NCBI GenBank assembly: GCA_002633005.1
Contig: NMRA01000015.1
Coordinates: 277,510 to 341,509, forward strand
Origin: Phoronis australis
Lineage: Eukaryota; Phoronida; Phoronidae
DNA length: 64,000 nucleotides
Direction: 5' to 3'
Part shown: piece after piece, positions 40,378 to 52,070 of the stretch
Position numbering within the stretch: position 1 is the stretch's first letter
Layout: every line of letters begins with the position of its first letter
Notes under the pieces: generated by a model
Databases searched by the model: none
Told to the model about the DNA's origin: nothing
Seen by the model: the letters and a program-made list of their open reading frames with translations, nothing else
Made by a program: the position numbers and the translations under genes

Positions 40378-41212
40378 AGAGTGACTACTTAAAATCAGCA
40401 TGTTGGTCACGAGCTAGCCTTTGTGCTGCAAACAAACATGTTCCTATCATATACATATTTGACTGTAAACCCATAATCATACTTAACCCCAATCCAATAA
40501 ACCAGTTCACAAACTGTTCGCCTGGCAATAAACTAAACTATATGACACAGTGGCCAATTCCATGAAAACTATACACTTGACAATAATAAAGGCAGAACAT
40601 TACGTTGAATGCCTTACTGACAACCAGCTTTAAAAAGCTCATCCACAAAACAGGCAGCCATGAGACTGAATGTTGCTCTAGCAAAACATACCTAAACCTT
40701 TTATCCTGTTCAATGAATCCTCAACAAATTCCTCCTGGCTAAATGAGAATATTCAGCACAATTAAACATGTTCAAAATATTCCTATTCCCAAATGAATCA
40801 TCCAATATCACTAGACAAACACAAGTGTCAAAAAGCCATACATATTTACCGGGAAGGCTAACCCTTCCAAATGTTGGTCATCTCAACTCCTAATGATAGT
40901 GGGACAGGAGATCGTTTGCTATCAGATAATCTTGTCACCAGTTTTTGGGGCTACTTACCCAATTTCATGATTAGGGCGCACGTAGTGTGGAACCATACTT
41001 TTGACTATAGGATGCACTTCATGGAATTCTAGGTGCATCACAGGTCTGGCAATGAGTGAACACCAGGGCCTACCCAACCTCTTAAATAGGGTTGAAGGCC
41101 CGCCAAAATGCATTTTATTAACTAACAGGTTCACATAAGCGACTCCTGTCACCACTGTTGACAAATCCTACTTCACATCCAGCAATTATTCACAGGAAAA
41201 GATTTAAAACAC
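40378..41212. other. Downstream flank of the DUF1647-like gene
   Basis: No clear polyadenylation signal directly after the stop. On minus, an open stretch at 41164-40955 ends in a good donor (TTGG then GTAAGT) and may be an untranslated or alternative exon; the protein is not recognised. Confidence 0.35.
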
Positions 41213-41911
41213 TCACTGCTGCGCAACATTTGCAACTGTGTCCGAATTCATTTTCTTCAAATTTTTTCTCTTTTTGCTACTGACCTTTGAAACAACACGT
41301 CTCAGACTCTTGCTGGCATCTATGGCCAGGTTTTGTTTAATGTTATACTTCTCTCCGATTCGTGTACTGTTCCTTACAAACAAATCACTAAACAAAGGAA
41401 ACCCAGTGATGTTAGGGGCCACAGTTGTTGCCTCGGGAATTATCTCATGACCAAACAGCTCATCAGTGGAGACGAATGGTTGCCGGTTCTCCTTAAACAT
41501 TTGTCCCAGGATAATGTTAAGTGCTGACTCTGCAAACCGGTGACAGCCTGAGTAGCTGTATGGTGGCTTTCTCCTCATGGTGCAACCAGCGCGTTGCGCA
41601 CCAGTTGGCCAGATGCACTCGTTGGTGAGTGCGCACTGCACCCAAGGCCGCATTAAACGGTCATGCACAGTCCGCGTGTTATAAATCATAAGGTGTTCTG
41701 TCTTCACCATGTGCTGGAAATAGTACTGGTCAGCTTTAGTGTTGAAGAACTTGTACATGCCTGGGTGGGTCAATGCTGAAGTGGGTTCGTTGCCGGTCCA
41801 AGCGGACAGCCCCACACGCTCGGCACGCCGCGTCACATTAGTCAGGTTGCCTGTGATGAACTGTTGCTTCAGCTCAGTCCAAAGTATTGCACCATACCTA
41901 TCCAGGGCCAA
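41213..41911 (-). CDS. DUF1647-like exon 4 with stop
   Basis: 699 bp from acceptor TTGGTTTCAG. Encodes LALDRYGAILWTELKQQF through CTMRRKPPYSYSGCHRF to the stop. The cysteine pairs before and in GCHRF are likely disulphides by analogy with the family. Confidence 0.82.
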   Translation of the reverse strand: MALDRYGAILWTELKQQFITGNLTNVTRRAERVGLSAWTGNEPTSALTHPGMYKFFNTKADQYYFQHMVKTEHLMIYNTRTVHDRLMRPWVQCALTNECIWPTGAQRAGCTMRRKPPYSYSGCHRFAESALNIILGQMFKENRQPFVSTDELFGHEIIPEATTVAPNITGFPLFSDLFVRNSTRIGEKYNIKQNLAIDASKSLRRVVSKVSSKKRKNLKKMNSDTVANVAQQ

Positions 41912-44900
41912 CTGAAACCAAATAAAAGCAGTTAAACAATGCACAGCAGAATATGTTAGAGATTGTGAGCACCTGTAGACAGAAATTATGTCCTTTAAAG
42001 GCATAGACCAATAAATTTATTTCCAAGGTTTGAGTTATGCACATTGCCATATCAGCATATTGACTATTAAAATGAGTTTAAAACAAAATAATCTATAGTC
42101 TATCATATAGCGTGCTAATATCAACATAAATCACATAATCACATTGTGTATAACCAATTAAGCACCTGCTCAATACCTCTCTAGAAGACACCGCTCCAAC
42201 AGCGCTGCGTTCTGTAGACCCGACATTTACAAAAAAGCTAGTTTGATCACGTGCTTCACTTGTAATCCATGGCAATATCTCACAAAGTTCTCGCTTAGTT
42301 TCTTATGTCATCATAACACACCGCTTAGAGACAATATAATAGGAAAAAATAAATCTAACACGGGGATATTGTGGACCATGTAATACTACTGTAGAGAGGG
42401 AAGTGTTGTTAGTCACTTTCTAGAACAAATGCGAGATTCAGAAACTATGTTACGTACAAGACAGGTACAAGTTTGGTCTAATTAGTTAGTAAAGTTTTAG
42501 CAGACTGGCAGCAGACAACACAGCCGACTGCAGAGCCTACTTTAACACAGGCTCTTGAATAGTTGCTATAAAAATACAAATCCAGTGATTCTCTTTTGAT
42601 TTTCGTCAGTTTGACTACAATAATGAAATAATTCTTCATTGTAAGCAAAAGAACTATGGGATTTTGAAGGAGCTTTAAAAGGGAACTGTAGAAAATATGA
42701 TGCAGCAGTTAACCGGTTCTAACATACAAATAAAACTCATATTTACCCAAGATGTGTGCCAAACAATACCTGATTCATATTTATTGTCAAAAGACTGAAA
42801 TCCTGACAGCAATCACTGATTGGCTGATATGTCAGTGACGTGGCTGGTCAGACCTCGGCTGCTTATCACATATCGCCGTGCCATATTGTGATGAGTTTAC
42901 ATCGTATTTTATCATTGTATCAGCCGGTATTTTTAAGTGTTTGCCACAGTGCTGTAAAAGGTTCGCTATGCCTTTCTGTATGGCTCCTGGTTGTTCGAAC
43001 TCTTTGAAAAACATGTCTTCTAAGGGGATGGACGTCGCATACCACTGGCTGCCCTAGCCTTGGCTCAAAGCTATATACTAAATATACAGATTTGCGCCAA
43101 TGTGGGTAAAAAATGGACAAACAAAATACGACTCAAAATTAGTGTCATTAAAACTACTCTCCTCTTTGAGTAAACTAACTTATTTACTGGTGTTGGAAAC
43201 ATTAGCGTTCTGTTGTTAATCGGCTGTTGCTAAAATTGCGATGCGTTTTCTTGGGTTGGCCTTTGGGGATTACGTCACCTGACCATGACCAGTTTCTTTT
43301 CTCCTCGATTCTTTTATGAACTGCTCTCTGTTACCGTTACAAGTTTTTAGTATTACAATACCAGCAAACCAATTTTTTAAACAAACCTTGCTGCTGCGAA
43401 GCTGTCATCTCCGGAAAGACGTGGCGCGTGCCACCGTGTCACGAGCGTGCTGTTTTTGAAAATGAACAACAGACTTTTCTTTGTTACAAAAGGCGGCAAA
43501 TTATGCTAGAAAATGACATTTATTTGATTGTTTTCCACTTAAACGGCAGCAACAAACCAGGTTGATTACCAGATTTTGCATGCACTCCCACCAGACGTTA
43601 GCTTTACATGTTGATGTAAGTTTCACGACCAGGTGACGAGCATAGCTACCTGGGTAGTCAACGGGCTGTGTGAAATTTCGGGGTCTAACGGAGCTTAACA
43701 CACAGTGGTGCAATAGTCTTCGGTAACTAACCAACCCTTAGAAAGTTTACAGAGCTGAGTATTCAGGGCTGGCAGCTAGCAGGCTGACTAGAGTCTGCAC
43801 TGTCCACAGACACACCAGTGTAAATTGTTGATACAGGCTGGCTGCACTGACATATTTTCATCTGACGATGACTGGGCATCACTTTGTATTGCCTTGGCTC
43901 AAACAGGTATCCCTGGTGACCTGACATTTCTCACTAAAATTTCTTATTCTGACAATTTGAAAAATGCCACTTGACTGCACGCTAAAATAGGACATTGACT
44001 TGGCCCCACCAAACATGTCACGAGAAGCACCACTTCAAGCGAGTGATTTGTTTTGAGTTTCGTTAGGAAAAATGTATGTTTATTTTTTCAGTTGAATTAT
44101 TTGTCAAATTAATCAATAACTCATAGAAAACTATGCAAAAATTTCTTCAGAATAAAATACAGTTCCCTTTTAAAAAATTTGTGTTTGTGGCAATCACACG
44201 TGCACGGTCAATTTTGCACCAGGCACACGTGCACTCTCAACTTTGCGCCAGGCACACGTGCACTATCAATTTTGCGCCACTGGTACACGCGCACTATCAA
44301 CTTTGCGGCAGACACACGTGCACTATCAACTTTGCGCCAGGCACACGTGCACTCTCAACTTTGCACCAGGCACACGTGCACTCTCAACATTGCACCAGTT
44401 ACATGTGCCCTCTCAACTTTGCGCCAGTCCCCATAAAATCACACCATTAACATTTGAATCCCGAAAGAAACATCAACGATTTTTAGTTACATAATTAAGG
44501 GAGTGCTAGATGACTTGACTGTAATAAATGATAGCACATATACCGTATTCGTGGAACCATTTGTGTTCAATACCTGAATAGCCAACGGCTTGTAAGCACC
44601 GGTGTCGAGGTTGTGCACATGGGATGGGAATTCATCATAATCAAATTTCGTTATGTCACACCGTTCGGTGATATTACAAAACACGACCAGCTGAAAATGA
44701 AAGGTGTTGATGAGAGTACACATTGGATAGCAATACTAAAGGTCAGGGTCAGATTAGGTTCAGACTACAAAAACCTAAACAAACACACTGTATGATTCAA
44801 GTACAAGTTAATTTGAACCGTGCCATGCAATTGGTCAGTTTTTTGGAGAGTTTTAACAGCAAAGATTAGACCCTAACTCAAGTTATAATTGAATGAAAAT

Positions 44901-47364
44901 TAGCAACTGACCTTTTTACCGATAGAAAAATCTGGGATGCATTCGGCAGATTCAAGACATTAGCTTCCACTGACAATGGAACAGAAACAGTGAAGTCTAA
45001 TCCCGCAAGTTATGAATTCTGTCCCATAATTCAACATTCTAACCTCACCAACCAAGCACTTCAGTGGCTGCCATTCCACTTGCACCAACAAAATCACTAA
45101 ATATGATGGTATGAAGTAATCTGGTAATACACTGTTGTGATGTTCACAAAATTAGTGCCACCATTAGTCAGGCATACTAGTTCCACATCGGCATTGAAAT
45201 TATAATAAAAGACCATTCTTAATGGCTGATGTTTTCAAAAGTGCACATTTGTGAGACTGCTCTACACGAGACGCACTTTGACGCCGAACATTAATCTCTA
45301 ACAGATAAGACTTACATCCCAGCACACATTTTGTATGCTTTTGAACAAGCCAATAGTTAAGGATAATCCCTAATCAAAATACCTTTTCCAACTCTCTGGC
45401 TCCCATGCCCAAATCAAAGACCATCAACTTCCGATTCTTCATGTGTTTTTGCATTGACCGCACCAGCAGTCTGACACTGTCAAAGTCACCGTCTGTCGCT
45501 GTCGTTACCACCATGGGCAGTTTCAGTCCAGCAGTGAGCTGCGACCGCACCGGGTGCAGCGTGGAGTTCTCGTTGAAACCCAATCGCTCTAGGTACCTAA
45601 TAACCACATTAAAAACAATAATTAGGACACTCACAACACCTCTTAGCCACATCACGTGACTTAATGAACATTAGTCCAGTGGTCCGATGGCTCAGTGGCT
45701 AAAGCATCTGCATGCTTAGCAGAAAGTCCTGGAGTCAAGTCCTGGGGTCAAGTCTCGGACAGGGGCAAAATCTTCTCAGACTTATGTTCTTTAGATCATG
45801 TGATTAGGCCAACAGGTGGCGTGCAGGCCAGACTTAAAATGTTTGTGATCTATATTTCCATATGTACACACACACACGCACACTCACGCACACGCACACG
45901 CACACACCCACACACACACACCCACACCCACATATATTTTTAATTAGGGTACTAATTACACATTATGCATACATGGCAGACATTTTTGCCCTAACCATAA
46001 CAATTTTTGTAAAAAAACATAGCAAACCATAGCAATGACAAAAACGAGTCAAAATATGGTCAACTTACCTATTAGAGGATCTTGCGTCTAGTAACTGAGA
46101 GTGTTGCTATACAAATTGGTAACTCCTTTGATCATGTCGAGCAACGGAAGGCTCGTGATATGATAGTATTTTGACAAAAGAGATTGCCAGTAAGATACAA
46201 AAAGATGATTTGAAAACTTTATTATGAACATTGGCAAAGATGCGTATTAATTAACAAAAATATGTAGCGCTACACCGTAGCACAACAGAAATGGCAAAAA
46301 TACGTAATTCCAGTATTGGTTGACATGCATGCATTATGTGAGGGTAATAACAAAAATGCCACTATGGGGCACAGCACAAGCTGGGACAGTACAAAAATAG
46401 GCAAGACCTGCTCCATCCCAGATAGTCACATCTGCCAAATTCCAGACAGATAATTCATTCAACAGGTTTGAGGCAAATGGGTAGATACTGAGGCAAATGA
46501 ATAAACTTAAACTGTGATTAGGGGCTATAACTGTTAAAACTAACCAAAATTCAAGGTAAGCTAGGTTTCCGTCAACAGAAATTTCATAATCATTTTTCAA
46601 ACCATTTGACTTTTAAGCCGAATTTGTCTGAAAGTTGTCTTCATCATTCCTCACACCTGTTACATTTCTTAAAAAACCTGCAAGGGGCTCAGGAAATATA
46701 AGTGCACACATCAGATGAACAGACATTTGGTAGAGATAATGCACACACCAGATGAACAGACACATGATAGAGATGATGCATACATGAGATGGACAGACAT
46801 ATGTTAGAGATGATGCAGACATCAGATGAACAGACCTATGGTAGAGATGATGCATACATGAGATGGACAGACATATGGTAGAGATCATGCACACATGAGA
46901 TGAACAGACATATGTTAGAGATGATGCAGACATCAGATGAACAGACCTATGGTAGAGATGATGCACAAATCAGATGAAATGACATACGACAGCAATATGC
47001 ACTCAGGGAAGTATTCATACGTTACTTTGTAAAAATCTTTTGGTAATGGCAAGAATATAGTCAATTCGCCATATGCCAAAATAGAAACAATTAGGTTGGT
47101 TGAATATTTAAACAAGACTAAATGAGATATGATAGTAAGATAGACAATGCCAATACCCTACCTGTCATCGACATTCCAGATTTTCGGTGGAGCCTGCACA
47201 TGGATCTTCACGTTCATGTTCTTGATCTTCTGTAGGTTGTTGGAGATGTGGTTGTGCGTCTCCGTCACGAACGTGCTGGCCATAATGTTGGGGTTAAACA
47301 CTACCCACAGCGTAACGAATGTCAAAAAGAGCAACAGCAGCAAAACAACGTTTTTCACCTTCAT
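41213..47364 (-). CDS. DUF1647-like, putative glycosyltransferase type II membrane protein (410 aa)
   Basis: Four exons: 47364-47162, 45596-45383, 44690-44574 and 41911-41213, total 1233 bp, which joins in frame throughout. The N terminus MKVKNVVLLLLLFLTFVTLW is a signal anchor (short cytosolic tail, one membrane span), as in Golgi enzymes. The lumenal part has the pattern of DUF1647 proteins of invertebrates: a start of MVVTTATDGDFDSVRLLVRS, then LMVFDLGM, FDYDEFPSHV, GAYKPLAIQLALDRYGAILW, and a late GCHRFAESALNI. Several N-x-S/T sites agree with secretion. The family is thought to be glycosyltransferase-like; no member's substrate is known to me. The usual Asp after the LW motif appears here as Glu (LWTE). 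The basic C-terminal tail (SSKKRKNLKK) is unusual. The stop TGA overlaps a good donor (GTGAGT), so a longer isoform is possible. Confidence 0.78.
42968..43057 (+). pseudogene. THAP zinc-finger N-terminal relic
   Basis: MPFCMAPGCSNSLKNMSSKG then MDVAYHWLP-stop. C-x-x-x-x-C-x-N with a later aromatic-His-x-x-P is how THAP domains begin. It truncates at a TAG and sits at the edge of the repeat at 43010-43735, so a transposon origin is likely. Confidence 0.6.
43010..43735. repeat. Dispersed repeat family C, copy 1
   Basis: Same orientation as 49010-49745, matching in order: AGCCTTGGCTCAAAGCTATA, GCTAAAATTGCGATGC, CCAGTTTCTTT, ACCAGCAAACC, AGATTTTGCATGCAC, TAGCTTTACATGTTGATG, AGTCTTCGGTA. With the THAP relic at its start it is probably a decayed THAP-encoding DNA transposon. 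Confidence 0.78.
44190..44435. repeat. 29-bp minisatellite with repeated CACGTG
   Basis: About eight units of CAGGCACACGTGCACTCTCA plus ACTTTGCGC. Six of them keep the E-box palindrome CACGTG. It lies in the last intron of the DUF1647-like gene, about 140 bp from exon 3. Confidence 0.94.
44574..44690 (-). CDS. DUF1647-like exon 3
   Basis: 117 bp, 39 codons in phase 0 on both sides: LVVFCNITERCDITKFDYDE and on to GAYKPLAIQ. Acceptor CATTTTCAG, donor GTATTG. Confidence 0.82.
45383..45596 (-). CDS. DUF1647-like exon 2
   Basis: 214 bp from acceptor GGTTATTAG to donor GTATTT. Encodes YLERLGFNENSTLHPVRSQL through MVVTTATDGDF to ARELEK. Confidence 0.82.
45673..45790 (+). mobile_element. Possible tRNA-derived SINE
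   Basis: GGTCCGATGGCTCAGTGGCT resembles a tRNA 5' half with A box TGGCTCAGTGG. GGGGTCAAGTCTCGGAC about 55 bases on resembles a degenerate B box. A CA-rich tail follows at 45865. No second copy is seen in the window, so an isolated tRNA pseudogene is also possible. Confidence 0.5.
45865..45935. repeat. CA/CGCA-rich microsatellite
   Basis: Mixed ACAC, ACGC and ACCC units. Confidence 0.92.
46330..46640. repeat. Fragment of the CACTAG-rich composite family
   Basis: AAAATGCCACTATGGGGCAC and the following CATCTGCCAAATTCCAGAC match the units of 7040-8880 and 36195-38650. Sits in intron 1 of the DUF1647-like gene. Confidence 0.6.
46705..46985. repeat. 37-bp minisatellite, about 7 copies
   Basis: Unit CAGATGAACAGACATATGGT plus AGAGATGATGCACACAT, with alternating variants suggesting a two-unit higher-order period. 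The minus frame across it is a repeat artefact. Confidence 0.93.
47162..47364 (-). CDS. DUF1647-like exon 1 (signal anchor)
   Basis: Coding from ATG 47364. An in-frame ATG much further upstream (47478) exists, but TATTGTACAG directly before the chosen ATG looks like an acceptor, favouring a 5' UTR intron there. Ends with donor GTAGGG after GACAG. Confidence 0.7.
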
Positions 47365-47365
47365 C

Positions 47366-48209
47366 CTGTACAATACCATAATACGATGACGAGACGGCAC
47401 CTCATCAAGAGAAGAAATGGCACTGCCAAGTTTTGAGTAGGTCCCGCCCGTCTTAGAGCGATGGCTGATAGTGTACATTGGTCAGCTGGAGCCACGCCCA
47501 CTCAGCTACTCCCTTGTCAACCGATGCATTTCCTAAACTCTGGAAAAGTCAAGAGGCAGAACTACAATAACTTTTACGAGCTGACAGTTCGGTAAGTAAT
47601 GAAATTTTTCCAGAGAAATCTCATTTAGACACCACCATCTTCTGCCATGGTAACTTGCCAGAAATCAATGATGTGTTTGCGAAAGGATGTTGGATAAAGT
47701 GCTGGTTCCAAACAGTAAAATGGTTAGAACGTTGTGTAAAGCAGCAAGTTTTTGAAAGAATTAATTTTCAGTTATTAAACAGAAGAGATGGACTGAGAAT
47801 TAACCTACTGGTATCAAATATGTGGCCATAAGATTGACACAAGCTACCACGTGTTGCAAAAGCTTAAAACGAAATGTTGCTTTCATGGAAAAAATGGATT
47901 GTTTTGAAAAACGCAGTTAAGTCAAGGTCACGCCAACCACAGTTCTACAATAACCTCTCTGGTAATTTGCTGTGAACTGTATGCAATTCTTTGAAAAGAA
48001 CAGTGCATTAAAGAATTGGCAAAAACAAAGACTGGCTAACAATGCTCAACTTCATAGCACTTAAGTTGACACATAAATGATTGTTCCAAGTTAAACTGCA
48101 GAATAACAGATTTATCATCATCCTTTTCGCACAATCACCAAATAAATTGATCAAGGAAAAGAATAGTTTTAAATTGTACTATAAATTTTATTTTGCTTAC
48201 AAAGAGCTT
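47366..48209. other. Upstream of the DUF1647-like gene
   Basis: Should hold its promoter and any 5' untranslated exon. The stretch 47410-47510 is the least AT-rich part and the likeliest first-exon site. No defined motif is called. Confidence 0.4.
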
Positions 48210-48780
48210 GATGCTTATCATAACGCCAAATGCGACCTGGTAAAAATCCCGGGTCACCAAATGGTAAATGAGCTTCCCAAAACAAGGAAACCTTGTATCC
48301 AGAGTGAAAGTTATAGCACCCACAAACGACAGACACATGGTCGACAACAGTCAAAAACGAAAAAACAGGAGATCTGAATTAGGAAACCGACTAAAATGGA
48401 CAAATGTCAACTGGAAAACAACAAAACGACCAGGCAGTGTTTTCTTTGTCGAGCAGAAAATCAGGAGTATTTACTGCCCTCAGAGACGACAAATGTTTCC
48501 CTCGGGACAAAATATCCTGCCAGGGCTCTCCTCCTCCGGAAGAGAAAAGCAGAAGATCAAGAATCATGTCTGTGCAGACATCCTGACAGGGCTCAACTGC
48601 TCCGGAAGAGAAGGCAGACGATCAGGAAGCATGTCTGTGCAGACATCCTGACAGGGCTCTGCTGCTCCGGAAAAGAAAGGCAGACAATCAGGACACATGT
48701 CTGTGTGGGTATCACGAAGGGTCCTTCCAGTTTTTGTCAAAAAATTCTGATTCCCGTCTGTTTACTTCCTATCCTGTAGT
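48210..48780. repeat. Dispersed repeat family B, copy 2
   Basis: Ordered matches to 22785-23230 (see there), interrupted by a 65-bp tandem repeat at 48520-48720 that the other copy lacks. Confidence 0.65.
48520..48720. repeat. 65-bp tandem repeat, three copies
   Basis: Unit contains GACAGGGCTCAACTGCTCCG, then CATGTCTGTGCAGACATCCT, which is itself a short palindrome (TGTCTGTGCAGACA). Confidence 0.93.
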
Positions 48781-49009
48781 ATTCTGAACAGAGATACACC
48801 CAGGTTTCAAAACCCCGCTCGCCAGCTGAGCGATTGAGCCAGAAAGTCTACTCGTTCAGCCCAAACTTCAGTCGCCAGGCCGCTTTGTGTCGGTCACCAC
48901 AAATTTGCTGCCAACGCCAATAAAAATGATCGTTTCGTGCCTTGATGTCACCATCTATTAAGGCTAGTATCGTTTTTAGAAAATGCAGAATTCCTACCAA
49001 GAAACTTTT

Positions 49010-49745
49010 GACATCGATGAATTCCCTGCAACGCAAGACGTAGCCTTGGCGCAAAACTATATACTAATATACCGCTATGCGCCGATGTGGATAAAAGACT
49101 GACCAGATAAAATCTTAAACAAAATTATTATCATCAAAAAACTACTCATCCTTAAGTACTGTTGTTGCAATAATTGGCATTCTACCATTATTCTGCTGCT
49201 AAAATTGCGGCACTATCTTTATGTCGGCTTTCCGCGCCATGAAATATTGCGTCACCCATTGGCTAGTTTCTTTGTTTGCCGACTCTTCAATCAACTGTTG
49301 TTCTTTCACGAGGTTGCGTACACGTCACAGCAAATTATCGCAATTGGTTTCAATTCATGATAAGTTTTTAATATTTTAACACCAACAAACCGAATATCAG
49401 AACAAATTTTACTGTCATCTTCTCCCGAGAGACATCATAAAACTTTAGGAAATGGCGCGTGAACGGGTCACAAGCGTATTTGTTTTCAAAATGGTGACAT
49501 ACTTTTCATTGTTAGAAAAAGAGGAGAATGACACCATGAAAATGACGTTCATTAGATTGTTCTTCGTTTAAACGGCTGTGACGGGCAAGGCGAGTGCCAG
49601 TTGACTCCCAGATTTTGCATGCACCCCCCGCTGGTCTTTAGCTCTACATGTTGATGCTAGTTTCACGGCTACATGACGAGCAGAACCACCCGGGTTGTGT
49701 GCAATTTCGAGGACTGTCATAGCTCAACACAGTGGTACCTAACTG
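49010..49745. repeat. Dispersed repeat family C, copy 2
   Basis: Direct copy of 43010-43735, about 6 kb away. Together they bracket most of the DUF1647-like gene. Confidence 0.78.
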
Positions 49746-49830
49746 TACTTTGACAATAGTCTTCCTACAGCTAGCTGGCTGGCTGGATACGCAAGACGAT
49801 ATGTCATCCAACACAGTAACTACGTTTTAA

Positions 49831-49995
49831 TTAAAATTGCATGCCATATTCTGTGTCTTGAAGCCAGGCCCGCCCTTTCTGCCAATCAGATTCAAAATCT
49901 CGCCTTCTCTTATTTTCCTCATAATCTGCGTGATATTTTCTTTTTTCCGCCGCAGTTTGCTTAGAAGGATTGACTCCCTCTAAAAAACACCACAT
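49831..49995 (-). pseudogene. Short lysine/arginine-rich frame, possible hAT-type N-terminal relic
   Basis: A 54-codon frame from ATG 49995: MWCFLEGVNPSKQTAAEKRK and on to YEENKRRRDFESDWQKGRAW and LQDTEYGMQF. The R-x-F-x-x-x-W-x-x-x-x-x-WL spacing resembles the start of ZNF862-like/hAT transposase zinc fingers. The zinc ligands that should follow are cut off by a stop. A TTTTTTAG just upstream could be an acceptor, so an exon of an unknown gene is the alternative. Confidence 0.35.
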
Positions 49996-50799
49996 TGTAA
50001 CGCTTGACAAATGAAAACGAGAACACCCAAGACGATAGCACGTGCACCAGTCGTGCAGAAGTCAACACGCTTATCACGATTCTGCCTCGTAGAACAGCTT
50101 CCAATAATACTCATTGTCTCGCCAGTGACTACACCAAGATAGGGTGTGCTGTACTGCTATACCATATGGCTGGACCAAAATACAGGAAAAGCCTTTGCAC
50201 CTGGAAATCTTATGGCCGCACCAAATATACTATTAACAATAACAATGATAATCATTCTAATACATGCGTTTTCAAAGTTATTATGTTTTGAATAATCTTG
50301 GTTTAATTACAATGTACAATAAGAAGTCAGTTCCAAGAAATATGGTCTTTCACTTGCGGTGAGCACATGGACCGGTCTTCGGTTCGGCCTTTCCCCGCTT
50401 TTGCTTCATTTTGGACTAGTCCACAAATTCCTTTGTACAGCCCCACCACATGTTGTACTCACTGTGTCCTTTTGTTTAGACGAATCGCATAACGGTTAAC
50501 ATCTACTGACTCAATAGGAGTGCACTGCACCGATGTTTTTTACTGCTCGAGCATCGAGACGCAGACCAAACTTAACCTTAAATTCATGACAGAAACAGCA
50601 GAGAGGAGAAAATTTACTTTTGCATTCTGAAAACTCCGTCACCACCTGGGCGACCGACGCGTGAACTTCTACACGCCCAGCATCATTTTTACTCGCATTT
50701 GCGATTGGGCGAGTGGCTACGTATATCCCTGCTGAACAAGTACTCGCACATATGCGCAATATCACGGATACTTACACACATGCGCACAATGTGACGGCA

Positions 50800-51240
50800 G
50801 GGCTCAACGCTATTAAAATCGCCAGGTCACATTTTGCACCATAGCGAAAATCCCAGGTGGCAATTTCAAAATCCAGCTCGCATTCATAAATGCCAGGTCG
50901 CAAAATTTTCCTGTCATTTTTACGCGCCAAAATTGATTTTTTTAGATCATCGAAAAAATTATGCTCTTACATGTAGCGTTAAATACTCACAAATTGCATA
51001 TCGCAAAATTGAGTTCGTTCATGCAGGTACGGCATTACTGTTCTTCACGACCGCCACTGCAAGGCTCTAGAGCGCAAGGCAAGTTGCCGACGTATAAGTT
51101 GAATCAGTCCTCTCTAACTGACACGTGCATTCGAATAGCTAAGTTTGCGATGTGAAAAGGGAGGAAATGTCCGTTGAAAAAGTAACCGCGATTTTGCTAG
51201 GTCTGATCAGCTACTGACTGTCATCAAAGTCGTTAATCCA
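50800..51240. repeat. Dispersed repeat family A, copy 2
   Basis: Matches 8890-9385 in order and orientation (CAGGTCACATTTTGC, ATTTCAAAATCCAGCTCGCA, CAAGTTGCCGACGTATAAGT, GACTGTCATCAAAGTCGTTA). Confidence 0.8.
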
Positions 51241-51485
51241 AACAGTTTTACGGCATTAGAAACTTTGCAAAATTAGTGCCCGATATTTATTTCTTGCCGA
51301 TATGCTACCCGGCGTAGTTTCATGGATAGTTCCCGAAGACTAATGTCTGAGATGTCAAGTGACAGGTATGTAGCGTGCGCTTCCTGGCCACGTGCTTTTA
51401 ACAAGTTTTTTATTCGTGAGACGGTCGTCAGCTGAATGGGCACTTTGAGTACGATGCGTGGTTTTCACGTGTAGGCCCCAGAAAG
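51240..51485 (-). mobile_element. Fragment of the E1/E2 transposon family (copy E3)
   Basis: The minus strand matches 31195-31400 of E2: GAAAACCACG, GCACGTGGCCAGGAAGCGC, GACATTAGTCTTCGGGAACT-like and GGCAAGAAATAAAT. It starts exactly where repeat family A ends, so one may have inserted in the other. Confidence 0.75.
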
Positions 51486-52070
51486 TGTTAAAAAATAGGT
51501 CACACCAGACCTGCCTCCCGTTCAGTAACGCTAGGACCTCGCTAAAAAGTAAGACTTTGCGAGATTACGTGAGATATTGCCATGCATTTTAAATGAAAAC
51601 ACGTGACTTTGACTAGGTTTTAGCTAGGTCCTAGCGTCTACTAAACGCATGCCAGTTAAATGTACAGTGCCAGTGGAGAAAGACAGTGTTGATTAATGAT
51701 ATTGAACTCTAGAAATTTGCGTCGAGTTTGGAATTGGTATTGTGCAGAACACTGAATTCCTTGGCCTGAGCGTCATACCTTGAAGTATTATACATAGTGT
51801 ATTGGGAACGATCAGAACAGAAGCTGAGGACGCCTGTGAAGCACACCTGCATGGCTGCAATCGTGCCTTCGTTCGTCACTTCGTGGACAAGATGAAGTTA
51901 AAATTAAGTCCCTACCGTCTAGTGTTTCCAGTTCAACCGATATTTTGACAAACACAGAATGTACTCAACTTGTGTGTATTCTGTGGAAAAAAGAGATGTA
52001 GCTTACTGAGCATGAACCCAGTTCCCTCCAGCCTAAAACGACTCCCAACGGTTCCGTGCCCAAAACTTAC

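Noticed and set aside
44133-44450. 105-codon plus frame rich in TCTINFAP repeats
   Set aside because: Product of the 29-bp minisatellite; open in several frames.
46613-46966. 117-codon minus frame of repeated CMHHLYHRSVHL units
   Set aside because: Product of the 37-bp minisatellite.
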